A stretch of 64,000 nt of DNA from Halorubrum salinarum (GTDB lineage Archaea > Halobacteriota > Halobacteria > Halobacteriales > Haloferacaceae): contig NZ_CP053941.1 of the NCBI RefSeq assembly GCF_013267195.1, positions 1,116,001 through 1,180,000 of the forward strand, written 5' to 3'. Numbering within the stretch: position 1 is the stretch's first letter; each line of letters opens with the position of its first letter. The notes below the pieces were generated by a model, which had not been told where the DNA came from, ran no database searches, and saw nothing but the letters and a program-made list of their open reading frames with translations. Both the position numbers and the translations under genes were made by a program. This document shows, in pieces, positions 1 to 7,427 of the stretch.

Positions 1-728
1 ACCGTGGTGACGTTCTCCTGCGGGTCCTCGGCCGCCGGCGCCGACGCGAAGCCGACAGCGGCCATCCCGCCCGAGCGGAGCGTGTTTATCACCTCGCTCG
101 TGTCGACGACCGACTCGCCGACGCCCTCGACCGCCTCGCCGGCGGCGAGGATGAGGCCGATCCGCTTCGCCATCGAGGCGTTGATCGCCTCGTAGCCGCC
201 CTCGACGGACTCCCCCGCGGAGCGCCACGCGTCGTTGTCCAGCAGGATCGTCGCGTCCGCCTCGCGAACCAGCGTCTTCAGCGACCGGCCGGCGTTCACC
301 TGGTACATCGTCCCCTCGTCGCGGCCGGGGAGGACGCCGATGGCGTAGACGGGCACGTCGTACACGCGGTTCAGTTCGCGGACGAGGACCGGCGCGCCGC
401 CGGAGCCGGTCCCGCCGCCGAGGCCCGCGACGACGAACACCGCCTCCGCCTCCGCGGTGACCTTCGGGGCGAGCGCGTCGAGCACCTCGACGGCGTCCTC
501 GTCCATCACTTCGGCGCCCAGTTCGTTGTCGCCGCCGACGCCGTGGCCGTTGACTCGGGACTGCCCGACGAGGACCGTTTCGAGCGGGAGGGGGTCGAGG
601 TCGGCCGCGGCGGTGTTGACGGCGAGCGCGTCGAGGACCGCGCCGTAGCCGGCGTCGGCGTCGAACTCGGTGATGGCGGTCGCCAGCTTCCCGCCGGCCT
701 GTCCGACGCCGAGGAGGACTGCTTTCAT
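1..728 (-). CDS. cetZ: CetZ tubulin-family protein, C-terminus cut by window edge
   Basis: Tubulin/FtsZ superfamily GTPase of the archaeal CetZ group, which acts at the membrane in cell-shape control. About 242 codons are present, reading leftwards from ATG at 726-728; the C-terminal part lies outside the window. The N-terminus has the GQAGG nucleotide-binding loop (residues 9-13) and the tubulin signature GGGTGSG is at about 105-111. Family assignment is secure. Which CetZ paralogue it is cannot be decided from the fragment. It is divergent from the coiled-coil gene at 803. Confidence 0.9.
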   Translation of the reverse strand, partial: MKAVLLGVGQAGGKLATAITEFDADAGYGAVLDALAVNTAAADLDPLPLETVLVGQSRVNGHGVGGDNELGAEVMDEDAVEVLDALAPKVTAEAEAVFVVAGLGGGTGSGGAPVLVRELNRVYDVPVYAIGVLPGRDEGTMYQVNAGRSLKTLVREADATILLDNDAWRSAGESVEGGYEAINASMAKRIGLILAAGEAVEGVGESVVDTSEVINTLRSGGMAAVGFASAPAAEDPQENVTT

Positions 729-802
729 GCGGGGACGTACCACCCCCCGCGACAATACCCTTTCCCCGAGGTTTAAGAGTGGAACCGCGGGCAACGGGCC
801 GC

Positions 803-1390
803 ATGACCGATCACGCACGCGGGACCGAACCGCCGAGAGCGGAGACGGAGTCGGAGGCCGCGACGCCGACGGACGCGAACGGCCCGAACGACCGGATCGA
901 GTCCCGGCTCCGCGCCGTCGAGCGCGCGGTGACCGGAGGCGACGCGCGCCCGGCGGACGCGGCAACGGAGGCGCGGGCGACGGCCGAGCGCGAGCGGCTC
1001 GAATCGCGGCTCGACGACGTGGAGGAGCGCGTCGCGGAGTTGGAGGCCGCGACGCAGGCCATCCGCGGCTACGCGGGAGCGGTCAGAGCGGTCAACGACG
1101 AGGTCGAGCGGCGGGCCGACCTGGCGCTGGCGCGGGCGACCGAAGCGAGTCGAGGGGCGGACCGCGACGCCGACCGTGACGACGAACTCGACCAAGATGC
1201 GACCGACGCCGGCCCCGCCGACGGCGCGGTCCCGTCGGAGAGCGCCCTCGACGCCGCCCTGCCGGACGACGGGCCGGGTTCCGGCCCCCGCACCGGCGGT
1301 GAGGGGAGCATCGAGGGCGGCGGCGGCGCGAGCGACGACGGCGGCGCGTGGGCGACGGACGCGCTGGACCGGCTCCGGGAGTCGCTGTGA
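803..1390 (+). CDS. Coiled-coil protein, DUF7310-like
   Basis: A 195-residue acidic protein. The middle (about residues 28-110) is a heptad-rich predicted coiled coil dense in Arg, Glu and Ala; the ends are low-complexity and probably disordered. I recall the family as DUF7310, which sits beside the same ATPase locus in other haloarchaea. The ATG at 803 is preferred to a GTG at 779 because it follows a TTTAAG TATA-like box (771-777) at leaderless distance. The next gene starts 8 bases past the stop, suggesting cotranscription. Function is unknown; a scaffolding role in the pilus-like machine is only inferred from position. Confidence 0.75.
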   Translation: MTDHARGTEPPRAETESEAATPTDANGPNDRIESRLRAVERAVTGGDARPADAATEARATAERERLESRLDDVEERVAELEAATQAIRGYAGAVRAVNDEVERRADLALARATEASRGADRDADRDDELDQDATDAGPADGAVPSESALDAALPDDGPGSGPRTGGEGSIEGGGGASDDGGAWATDALDRLRESL

Positions 1391-1397
1391 GCGCGCC

Positions 1398-1859
1398 GTG
1401 ATCCGCGTGGTCCTCACGGTCCTCGTGGCGGTCGCGCTGCTGGCGGCGTCGATGCCCGCGGTCGAGACGGCCCGGACCGCGACGACGGCGGAGCGGCTCG
1501 GCGCCGAGACGGACCGGCTGGAGCGAGCGATCGCCGGCGTCGTGAGCGGGTCGACCCCCGTGAGCGACCCGGCGATGGCGGCGGGGACGACGGTCCTCCT
1601 GCGCGTCCCGACCGGGTTCGCCGCGGCCGAGACGGACCGCGTCGCGCTCGTCGGGTCGGCGGGGGGGCCGGGCGGCGTCGCGCTCGCGTACCGGATCGAC
1701 GGCGGACCGAAGCGCACGCTCCGCGTCGGAACGGGACCCGCGGAGACGGCCGTCGACATCGTCGGCGGCCCGATCGAACTCCGACCGGGACCCAACCGGA
1801 TCCGGATCCGGTACGTCGACGACGGGGGACCGACGGTCCGGATCGGTCGCATCGGCTGA
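1398..1859 (+). CDS. Secreted or membrane-anchored protein, DUF7311-like
   Basis: A 153-residue protein starting at GTG 1398. Residues 2-20 are one hydrophobic segment with pilin-like character, followed by a short helical stretch and then a beta-rich domain (residues 55-150). That arrangement resembles pseudopilins, though I see no clear class III signal-peptidase site. It lies between the coiled-coil gene and the secretion ATPase, so a structural role in the same machine is likely but unproven. I recall the family as DUF7311. Confidence 0.7.
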   Translation: MIRVVLTVLVAVALLAASMPAVETARTATTAERLGAETDRLERAIAGVVSGSTPVSDPAMAAGTTVLLRVPTGFAAAETDRVALVGSAGGPGGVALAYRIDGGPKRTLRVGTGPAETAVDIVGGPIELRPGPNRIRIRYVDDGGPTVRIGRIG

Positions 1860-1903
1860 AGCTGGTCGGTGGCGGAGAACGGGGGCGAGTGAGCGGGCGA
1901 TCG

Positions 1904-1911
1904 TTTATATA
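1904..1911 (+). promoter_or_regulatory. TATA box for the secretion ATPase
   Basis: TTTATATA starts 30 bases before the ATG at 1934, placing the transcription start on the start codon (leaderless). The box and the following bases nearly match the promoter at 5765: one difference in 28 bases, counting from CGATCG to GGCCA. Confidence 0.8.
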
Positions 1912-1933
1912 CCGAACCGCGGCCACGGCCGGC

Positions 1934-3874
1934 ATGAACCTCGACCTCACCGAACGACTCGCCGACGGCGACGGCGGGACGACGCTCGGACGGCTCCCGT
2001 GGGTCGACGACGGTCCCGGCGCGTGTCGGTGCGAGCCGACGTTCCGCGAGCCCGTGGGGACGGGCGTCGAGGACCGGGTCGTGCTCGACGTCGACGCCGA
2101 CGGCTGCCCCGGGCGCGGCGACCTCGCCGCGAGCCCGGACTGCCTCGCGACCGTCGTCTCGGCGCTCGCCGACCGCGACGCCGACGTGATCAGGACGCGG
2201 CACCGCGGCCGAGAGCGCTCCTACGCCGACCGGGCGGCCGAGCTCCTGATCGCCGCGGGACGGTTCCATGAACGGATCGAGTTCCACGAGGAACGGCTCG
2301 CCGACCGCGTCGTCCGCAACCCGCTCGGCGCGGCGGCGGAGGCGGCCGGCCGCGCGGGCCCCGCGAAGCGCGTCGCGACCGAGACGGGGCTGCTGTCGGC
2401 CGCCGAGGAACTCGCCGGAGGCGCGGACGGCGTCGAGAGCGACCGCGAGCTCGGCGAGTGCCTCCGCGCGCACGTCGGCCCGACGGCCGCGACAGCGCGC
2501 GTCGCGGCCGCGCCGCCGCCGGGCGCGACGCTGGTCGACCGCTGGACGGTCGCGACCGGGGCGACCGTCCGGCTCTACGAGGGCGACGACTCCCTCAGGA
2601 CGTACCACCTCACGCCGCCGAGCGCCGACTTGGACGCCGACGCCGTCGCGACGCTAGCCGACGCGCGGGACCGGCTGCTCGGCGATCCCCGCGGGGGCGA
2701 CAGAGCGCCCGGACGAGCGGTTCGATCGGCCGCGGACGACGGCGACCCGGTCGCGGACCTGACCGAGGTGCTGCGGCGGCACACGCACGGCTACGGCGCG
2801 TTCGAGCACGTCTTCGCCGACGAGCGCGTGAGCGACGCGACGGTGACGGCGCCGGTGGCGGAGAACCCGCTCCGCGTGGTCCTCGACGGCGAGCGGTGCC
2901 GGACGAACGTCCGGCTCCCGCCGGAGGGGGCGGCCACGCTGGCGTCCAGGCTCCGGCGGGAGAGCGGGCGGGCGTTCTCGCGTGCGACCCCGACGCTCGA
3001 CGCGACGATCGAGTCCGAGACCGGGCGCGTCAGGGTCGCCGCGGCCACGGCGCCGGCGAGCGACGGCCTCTCGTTCACCTTCCGCCGCGGCGACCCGGAG
3101 GCGTGGACGCTCGCTCGGCTGGCGTCCGTCGACACGCTCACGCCCGCGGCCGCCGGGCTGTTGTCGGTCGCCGTCGAGCGCGGCGTGGCCGGGCTGATCG
3201 CCGGGGGACGGGCCGCGGGGAAGACGACCGCGCTCGGAGCGCTGCTGTGGGAACTGCCCGCCGAAACGCGGACGGTCGTCGTCGAAGACACGCCGGAACT
3301 GCCAGTCGACGCGCTCGCGGACGCCGGCCGGGACGCCCAGCGGCTCCGCGTCGGGGACGGCGCCGAGCTCGCGCCGGCGGACGCCGTGCGGACCGCGCTC
3401 CGCATGGGCGGCGGCGCGCTGAGCGTGGGCGAGGTGCGCGGCGAGGAGGCACGGGCGCTGTACGAGGCGATGCGCGTCGGCGCCGCCGGCGAGACGGTCC
3501 TCGGGACGATCCACGGCGAGGACCCGGCGGCCGTCGAGGAGCGCGTCGTCACCGACCTCGGCGTCCCCCGCTCGTCGTTCGCCGCGACCGACCTGATCGC
3601 GGTGCTCGACTCCCACCGCGTCGAATCGATCGTCGAGGTCGTCGACCGCGGCGACGGCGTGAGCTTCGAGCCGCTCTTCGAGCGCACCCGGGACGGACTC
3701 GTCGCGACGGGGCGGGTCGACCGCGGCGAGAGCCGACTGATCAAGGCCCTCGCGGGCGCGGACGAATCGTACGCGGCGGTGCGATCGGCCGTCGATCGGC
3801 GGGCCGACGGGATCCGGGAAGCGGTTCGGACCGGGCGGACCGCCCCGGCGAGGTACGTGGGGGGCGACCGATGA
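1934..3874 (+). CDS. Type II/IV secretion system ATPase (TadA/VirB11 type)
   Basis: A 646-residue hexameric motor ATPase of the T2SS/T4P/T4SS superfamily, expected to power assembly of a pilus or secretion pseudopilus from the cytoplasmic face of the membrane. The ATP-binding domain has Walker A GGRAAGKT at residues 424-431 and a Walker B-like LSVGEVRGEE followed by the conserved GTIHG (His box). The N-terminal 130 residues are acidic and carry several cysteines (CRC near 34-36, more downstream), possibly metal-binding. The start at 1934 is fixed by the leaderless promoter. The stop overlaps the next start (ATGA at 3871-3874), so the ATPase and its membrane platform are translationally coupled. 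Confidence 0.88.
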   Translation: MNLDLTERLADGDGGTTLGRLPWVDDGPGACRCEPTFREPVGTGVEDRVVLDVDADGCPGRGDLAASPDCLATVVSALADRDADVIRTRHRGRERSYADRAAELLIAAGRFHERIEFHEERLADRVVRNPLGAAAEAAGRAGPAKRVATETGLLSAAEELAGGADGVESDRELGECLRAHVGPTAATARVAAAPPPGATLVDRWTVATGATVRLYEGDDSLRTYHLTPPSADLDADAVATLADARDRLLGDPRGGDRAPGRAVRSAADDGDPVADLTEVLRRHTHGYGAFEHVFADERVSDATVTAPVAENPLRVVLDGERCRTNVRLPPEGAATLASRLRRESGRAFSRATPTLDATIESETGRVRVAAATAPASDGLSFTFRRGDPEAWTLARLASVDTLTPAAAGLLSVAVERGVAGLIAGGRAAGKTTALGALLWELPAETRTVVVEDTPELPVDALADAGRDAQRLRVGDGAELAPADAVRTALRMGGGALSVGEVRGEEARALYEAMRVGAAGETVLGTIHGEDPAAVEERVVTDLGVPRSSFAATDLIAVLDSHRVESIVEVVDRGDGVSFEPLFERTRDGLVATGRVDRGESRLIKALAGADESYAAVRSAVDRRADGIREAVRTGRTAPARYVGGDR

Positions 3875-5697
3875 CGGGAGCCCAGTCGCCCCGATCCGAC
3901 GGATCGGTCAGATCGAGCGACGAAGGGGAGGGGGCCTCGGAGGAGCTACGGCGGGCGGTCGCGTTCCTCGGGTGGGACCGCTCCCCCGAACGGATCGTCA
4001 GCCTCGGGTACCGGATCGGAGTCGTCGCGGGCGGGGTCGTCACCGCCGTCGCGGCGCTCGTCGCCGGCGCGGTCGCCGCCGCACCCGCGGGGCTGGCCGC
4101 CTTCGTCGGCGGGGTCCACGCGGTCCATCGGGCGCCGGTCTGGCTCGCCTCGCTCAGGCGGACGCGGGCGCTCGGCGCGGCGCCGGGGCTCGTCGGTCGA
4201 CTCGTGTTGCGGATGCGCCTCGACCCCTCGACAGAGCGCGCGGTGCGGTTCGCCGGGCGGACCGGGGACGGGCCGCTGGCCGCGGCGCTCTCCCGCCACG
4301 AGCGGGGGAGCGCGGACGGGCCGACGAGCGGCCTTCAGGCGTTCGCGCGCGAGTGGCGCCCGTGGTTCCCGGCGATCGACCGCGCCGCGGCGCTGGTCCG
4401 GACGGCTGCGACGGCGCCGCCCGAGCGCCGCGGACGGTGCCTCGACCGCGCGCTCGACGCGACGCTCTCCGGGACGACCGACCGGCTCGCGTCGTTCGTC
4501 GGCGCGGTTCGGGGCCCGGTCTCCGCGCTGTACGCGTTCGGCGTGCTGCTCCCGCTGGCGCTCATCGCGCTGCTTCCCGCGGGCGCCGCCGCCGGCGTCG
4601 CGATCGGTCCCGGGCTCGTCGCCGGCCTGTACCTCGTCGCGCTCCCGAGCGGGCTGGTGGCCGCCTCGGCGTGGCTGCTCTTCCGTCGCCCGGTCGCGTT
4701 CCCGCCGCCGCGGATCGACGGCGATCACCCCGACGTGCCGGACCGCGGCGGGTCGGCGCTCCTCGTGGGCCTCGCGCTCGGCGCGGCGGCCGCCGTCGTC
4801 GCCGCGCGGGCCGTGGCGCCGTGGGCCTGGCCGGTCGCGGGGGTCGGCGTCGGCGTCGGAAGCGCGCTGTTCGTCCTCGCGCGGCCCCGTCGGGCGGTGC
4901 TGTCGGACGTGCGCGACGTGGAGCGGGGGCTCCCCGACGCGATAACCGTGATCGGCGGCGACGTGGCGGAGGGGATCGCGGTCGAGACCGCCGTCGCGAA
5001 CGCCGGCGAGCGGCTGGACGGCGCGACCGGCGAGGTGTTCGAGCGCGCCGGGCGCCGCAGCGACACGCTGCGGGTCGGCGTCCGCGAGGCGTTCCTCGGG
5101 CGGGGCGGCCCGGCGGCCGCCGTCCCGTCGCCCAGGCTCCGCGGCGCCATCGCGCTGCTCGCCGTCGCCGCGCGGGAGGGCCGCCCCGCCGGCGACGTGC
5201 TGCTGGAGCTCGCGGACCAGCTGGAGTCCCTGCGCGACCTCGAACGCGACGCGCGCCGCCAGCTGGCGACCGTCACGGGGACCCTCTCGAACACCGCCGC
5301 CGTGTTCGCGCCGCTCGTGGGCGGGGCGACCGTCGCGCTCGCGACCGGGATCGACGCGGTCGACGTGGGGAGCCTCGGCGCCGGGGCGGCGGCGGGCGCC
5401 GACGCGCTCGGCGGCGGGCTGAGCGCCGGTGGCAGCGCGGGCGTCGAATCGGGGGGCGCCGCAGGCGGGAGCGGTCCGTCCGGGGCGAGCGGCGGCGCGG
5501 GGACACTGTCGGTGCCGGTGCTCGGCCGGATCGTGGGGACGTACGTGCTGCTGCTCGCCGCGCTCCTCACCGGACTGGCGACGGGGCTGGAGCGCGGGTT
5601 CGACCGGACGCTGGTCGCGTATCGGGTCGGGATCGCGCTGCCGACGGCCACCGCGACGTTCCTCGTCGCGTTCGCCGGCGCCGGCCTGCTGTTCTGA
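3871..5697 (+). CDS. Type II secretion F / TadC-family membrane platform protein
   Basis: A 608-residue integral membrane protein, partner of the upstream ATPase. It carries two T2SS-F-like halves: helical cytoplasmic segments (about 90-200 and 345-470) alternate with groups of transmembrane helices (about 50-80, 210-270, 295-335 and 540-605). A Gly/Ser/Ala linker near residues 500-545 joins the last helical domain to the final helices. The two-half arrangement matches archaeal TadC/FlaJ-like proteins. The start overlaps the ATPase stop by 4 bases. Confidence 0.85.
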   Translation: MTGAQSPRSDGSVRSSDEGEGASEELRRAVAFLGWDRSPERIVSLGYRIGVVAGGVVTAVAALVAGAVAAAPAGLAAFVGGVHAVHRAPVWLASLRRTRALGAAPGLVGRLVLRMRLDPSTERAVRFAGRTGDGPLAAALSRHERGSADGPTSGLQAFAREWRPWFPAIDRAAALVRTAATAPPERRGRCLDRALDATLSGTTDRLASFVGAVRGPVSALYAFGVLLPLALIALLPAGAAAGVAIGPGLVAGLYLVALPSGLVAASAWLLFRRPVAFPPPRIDGDHPDVPDRGGSALLVGLALGAAAAVVAARAVAPWAWPVAGVGVGVGSALFVLARPRRAVLSDVRDVERGLPDAITVIGGDVAEGIAVETAVANAGERLDGATGEVFERAGRRSDTLRVGVREAFLGRGGPAAAVPSPRLRGAIALLAVAAREGRPAGDVLLELADQLESLRDLERDARRQLATVTGTLSNTAAVFAPLVGGATVALATGIDAVDVGSLGAGAAAGADALGGGLSAGGSAGVESGGAAGGSGPSGASGGAGTLSVPVLGRIVGTYVLLLAALLTGLATGLERGFDRTLVAYRVGIALPTATATFLVAFAGAGLLF

Positions 5698-5764
5698 GCC
5701 CCGGCGGGGGAGGCCGAGACGGCGGCCGACGCCGGCCAGGGCCACCGGCCCGCGACTCCGATCG

Positions 5765-5772
5765 TTTATATA
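5765..5772 (+). promoter_or_regulatory. TATA box for the second half of the pilus-like locus
   Basis: TTTATATA begins exactly 30 bases before the ATG at 5795, the same spacing as the promoter at 1904. The surrounding 28 bases (CGATCG to GGCCA) differ at one position from that promoter, so the two halves of the locus probably fire together as leaderless mRNAs. Confidence 0.8.
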
Positions 5773-5794
5773 CCAAACCGCGGCCAGCCGCGCC

Positions 5795-6295
5795 ATGTTC
5801 GAGACCCACCTCGACGCCACGTACGCGTGGCTCGGCCTGGCCGTCGTGAGCGTCGCGGCCGTCGGCGTGGCGGCCGCGTTTCCAGCCTCGCCGCCGCCGG
5901 ACGCCGACGGCGTCGCGCGCACGGTCGACTCGGTCGCGGACGGGGAGTATCCGGCGACCGCCGAGCACGGGATCGCGGCGGACCGGATCCGGCTCTCGGC
6001 GGGCGCCGTCTCGCTCGGCGACGATCGGGGAACGGCGCGTGCGGCGCTCGACGCGCCGCGGATCACGCCGGTGGTCCGGCCGGCGGCGGGCGTGGCGCCG
6101 GCCGCGGTGACGGACGCCCGGCTCCGGCGCGTGCTCGACGGCGCGCCGCCGGACGCGGCGTTCGACGACCCGGCGGCGTTCGCGGCTGCGGCCGAGCGGG
6201 CGCGGGCGGCGGACGCGACGTGGACGCCGGCGCCGGAGCGGATCACGGTCCGACGGGTACACTACGGCGACGTCCGCGTCACGCTCGTGGGGTGA
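5795..6295 (+). CDS. Single-pass membrane protein, DUF7283-like
   Basis: A 166-residue protein with a short N-terminal stub, one hydrophobic helix (about residues 11-30) and an Ala/Asp-rich extracytoplasmic region ending in a small predicted beta strand. The layout (short polar N-terminus, single helix, exposed domain) is pilin-like. I recall the family as DUF7283, conserved beside this ATPase/TadC pair in haloarchaea. The start is fixed by the leaderless promoter at 5765. The next gene begins 6 bases after the stop. Confidence 0.7.
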   Translation: MFETHLDATYAWLGLAVVSVAAVGVAAAFPASPPPDADGVARTVDSVADGEYPATAEHGIAADRIRLSAGAVSLGDDRGTARAALDAPRITPVVRPAAGVAPAAVTDARLRRVLDGAPPDAAFDDPAAFAAAAERARAADATWTPAPERITVRRVHYGDVRVTLVG

Positions 6296-6301
6296 TCGCG
6301 C

Positions 6302-6775
6302 GTGTTACCGGACTCCGCGAGGCCGGGGGATTCGACGGCGCCGGGGGCGTCGACGGACTCAATTCGGCCGTTCTCGGCCGCCAATCGCGCCGCCGTCGAA
6401 CCGATCGCCGCGCTCGTCGCGGTGATCGTCGTCGGACTCGCGCTGGGACTGTACGCCGGCGCGTTCGCGGACGCGGCGCCCGACGGGGACCGGGCGAGCG
6501 CGGCGGCGGCGCTCGACCGCGTCGAGGACGCGGTCACCGTCGGGGGCGTGGTCGACCCGGAGCGGCTGCGGCGGGCGGAGGCGCCGGGGACGGCGACGGC
6601 GATCGAACTGGAGGCGGACGGTGAGCGGTGGTCGGCCGCGTCCGGTCCGGAGGCGCCGGGACCGCCGGGGGTCCGGTCGCCGGAGGCGGTCGCGGTCGCC
6701 GAGCGGCGGGTGACGGTGCGCGTGGCGCCGGGACGGAACGTCCGGGGGACGCTCCGGGCGGTGGTGTGGCGGTGA
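6302..6775 (+). CDS. Membrane-anchored pilin-like protein, DUF7285-like
   Basis: A 157-residue protein from GTG 6302. After about 35 disordered residues there is one transmembrane helix (about 36-57, with VEPIAALVAV just before its core), then an acidic exposed domain. A conserved Glu at the edge of the hydrophobic helix (VEP) recalls the Glu5 of type IV pilins, which is suggestive only. I recall the family as DUF7285. Its TGA (6773-6775) overlaps the GTG start of the next gene. Confidence 0.68.
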   Translation: MLPDSARPGDSTAPGASTDSIRPFSAANRAAVEPIAALVAVIVVGLALGLYAGAFADAAPDGDRASAAAALDRVEDAVTVGGVVDPERLRRAEAPGTATAIELEADGERWSAASGPEAPGPPGVRSPEAVAVAERRVTVRVAPGRNVRGTLRAVVWR

Positions 6776-7425
6776 CCAGCACCGTCCTCGACGTGACCGT
6801 GCTGCTGCTGTGCGTCTCCGCCAGCGTCGTCGCGCTCGGCGCGACCGACGCCGGCGGTCCCGACGGCCCGATCGCGGCCGACGCCGCCGACCGACTCGTC
6901 ACCGAGACCGCGACCGTGGCGTACCCGGACGGGGACGCGCCGAACCGCACGCGGCGCGTCACCGCGACGCGGGCGGAGCTGCTCGCGCTGCTCGCCGTCC
7001 GCGACGCCGAAGGGGCGTTCGACCGCGAGGCCGTCGCGTCCGTCCGGGCGGGGGTCGGCCAGCGGACGCGCGTCGACGCGACCGTCCGGCGCGACGATAC
7101 AGCGAGCCGGAGCGACTCCGCCGGAGGATCACCGGGCAGCGACGCGCGGCGGCACTCTGGGGCCCCGCCGGCGCGAAGTGAGGCCGCCTCGTCACCGCAT
7201 TCGATCGTCGGTGCGGCGGTTCCGACGCGGGGGGTCGACGGACGGGGCCGAGCGCACGGCGTTGACGACGCGGGAGGGTCGGTCGCCGTCGGCCCCGAGC
7301 CGCCGCGAACCGCCGACGTCGCCGTCGCCGTGGTCCGACAGCCGGTCCCGGACGGGTTCGGCGATGCGAGCGACGAGCGCCGCCCGTCGGAGGGCGTCGT
7401 TCGGATCGTCGTCAGGAGGTGGTGA
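6772..7425 (+). CDS. Membrane-anchored protein, DUF7284-like, with disordered insert
   Basis: A 217-residue protein. GTG 6772 is chosen because it gives the GTGA overlap with the upstream stop and begins with VTSTVLD ahead of the hydrophobic helix (about 6-24). Residues about 108-178 are Ser/Gly/Ala/Arg-rich and look unstructured; by my count about 16 of 68 codons there end in A or T, far above the surrounding genes. The C-terminus ends in a short strand (VVRIVVRRW). I recall the family as DUF7284. It is coupled to the next gene through overlapping GTG/TGA. Confidence 0.65.
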   Translation: MTSTVLDVTVLLLCVSASVVALGATDAGGPDGPIAADAADRLVTETATVAYPDGDAPNRTRRVTATRAELLALLAVRDAEGAFDREAVASVRAGVGQRTRVDATVRRDDTASRSDSAGGSPGSDARRHSGAPPARSEAASSPHSIVGAAVPTRGVDGRGRAHGVDDAGGSVAVGPEPPRTADVAVAVVRQPVPDGFGDASDERRPSEGVVRIVVRRW

Positions 7426-7427
7426 GC

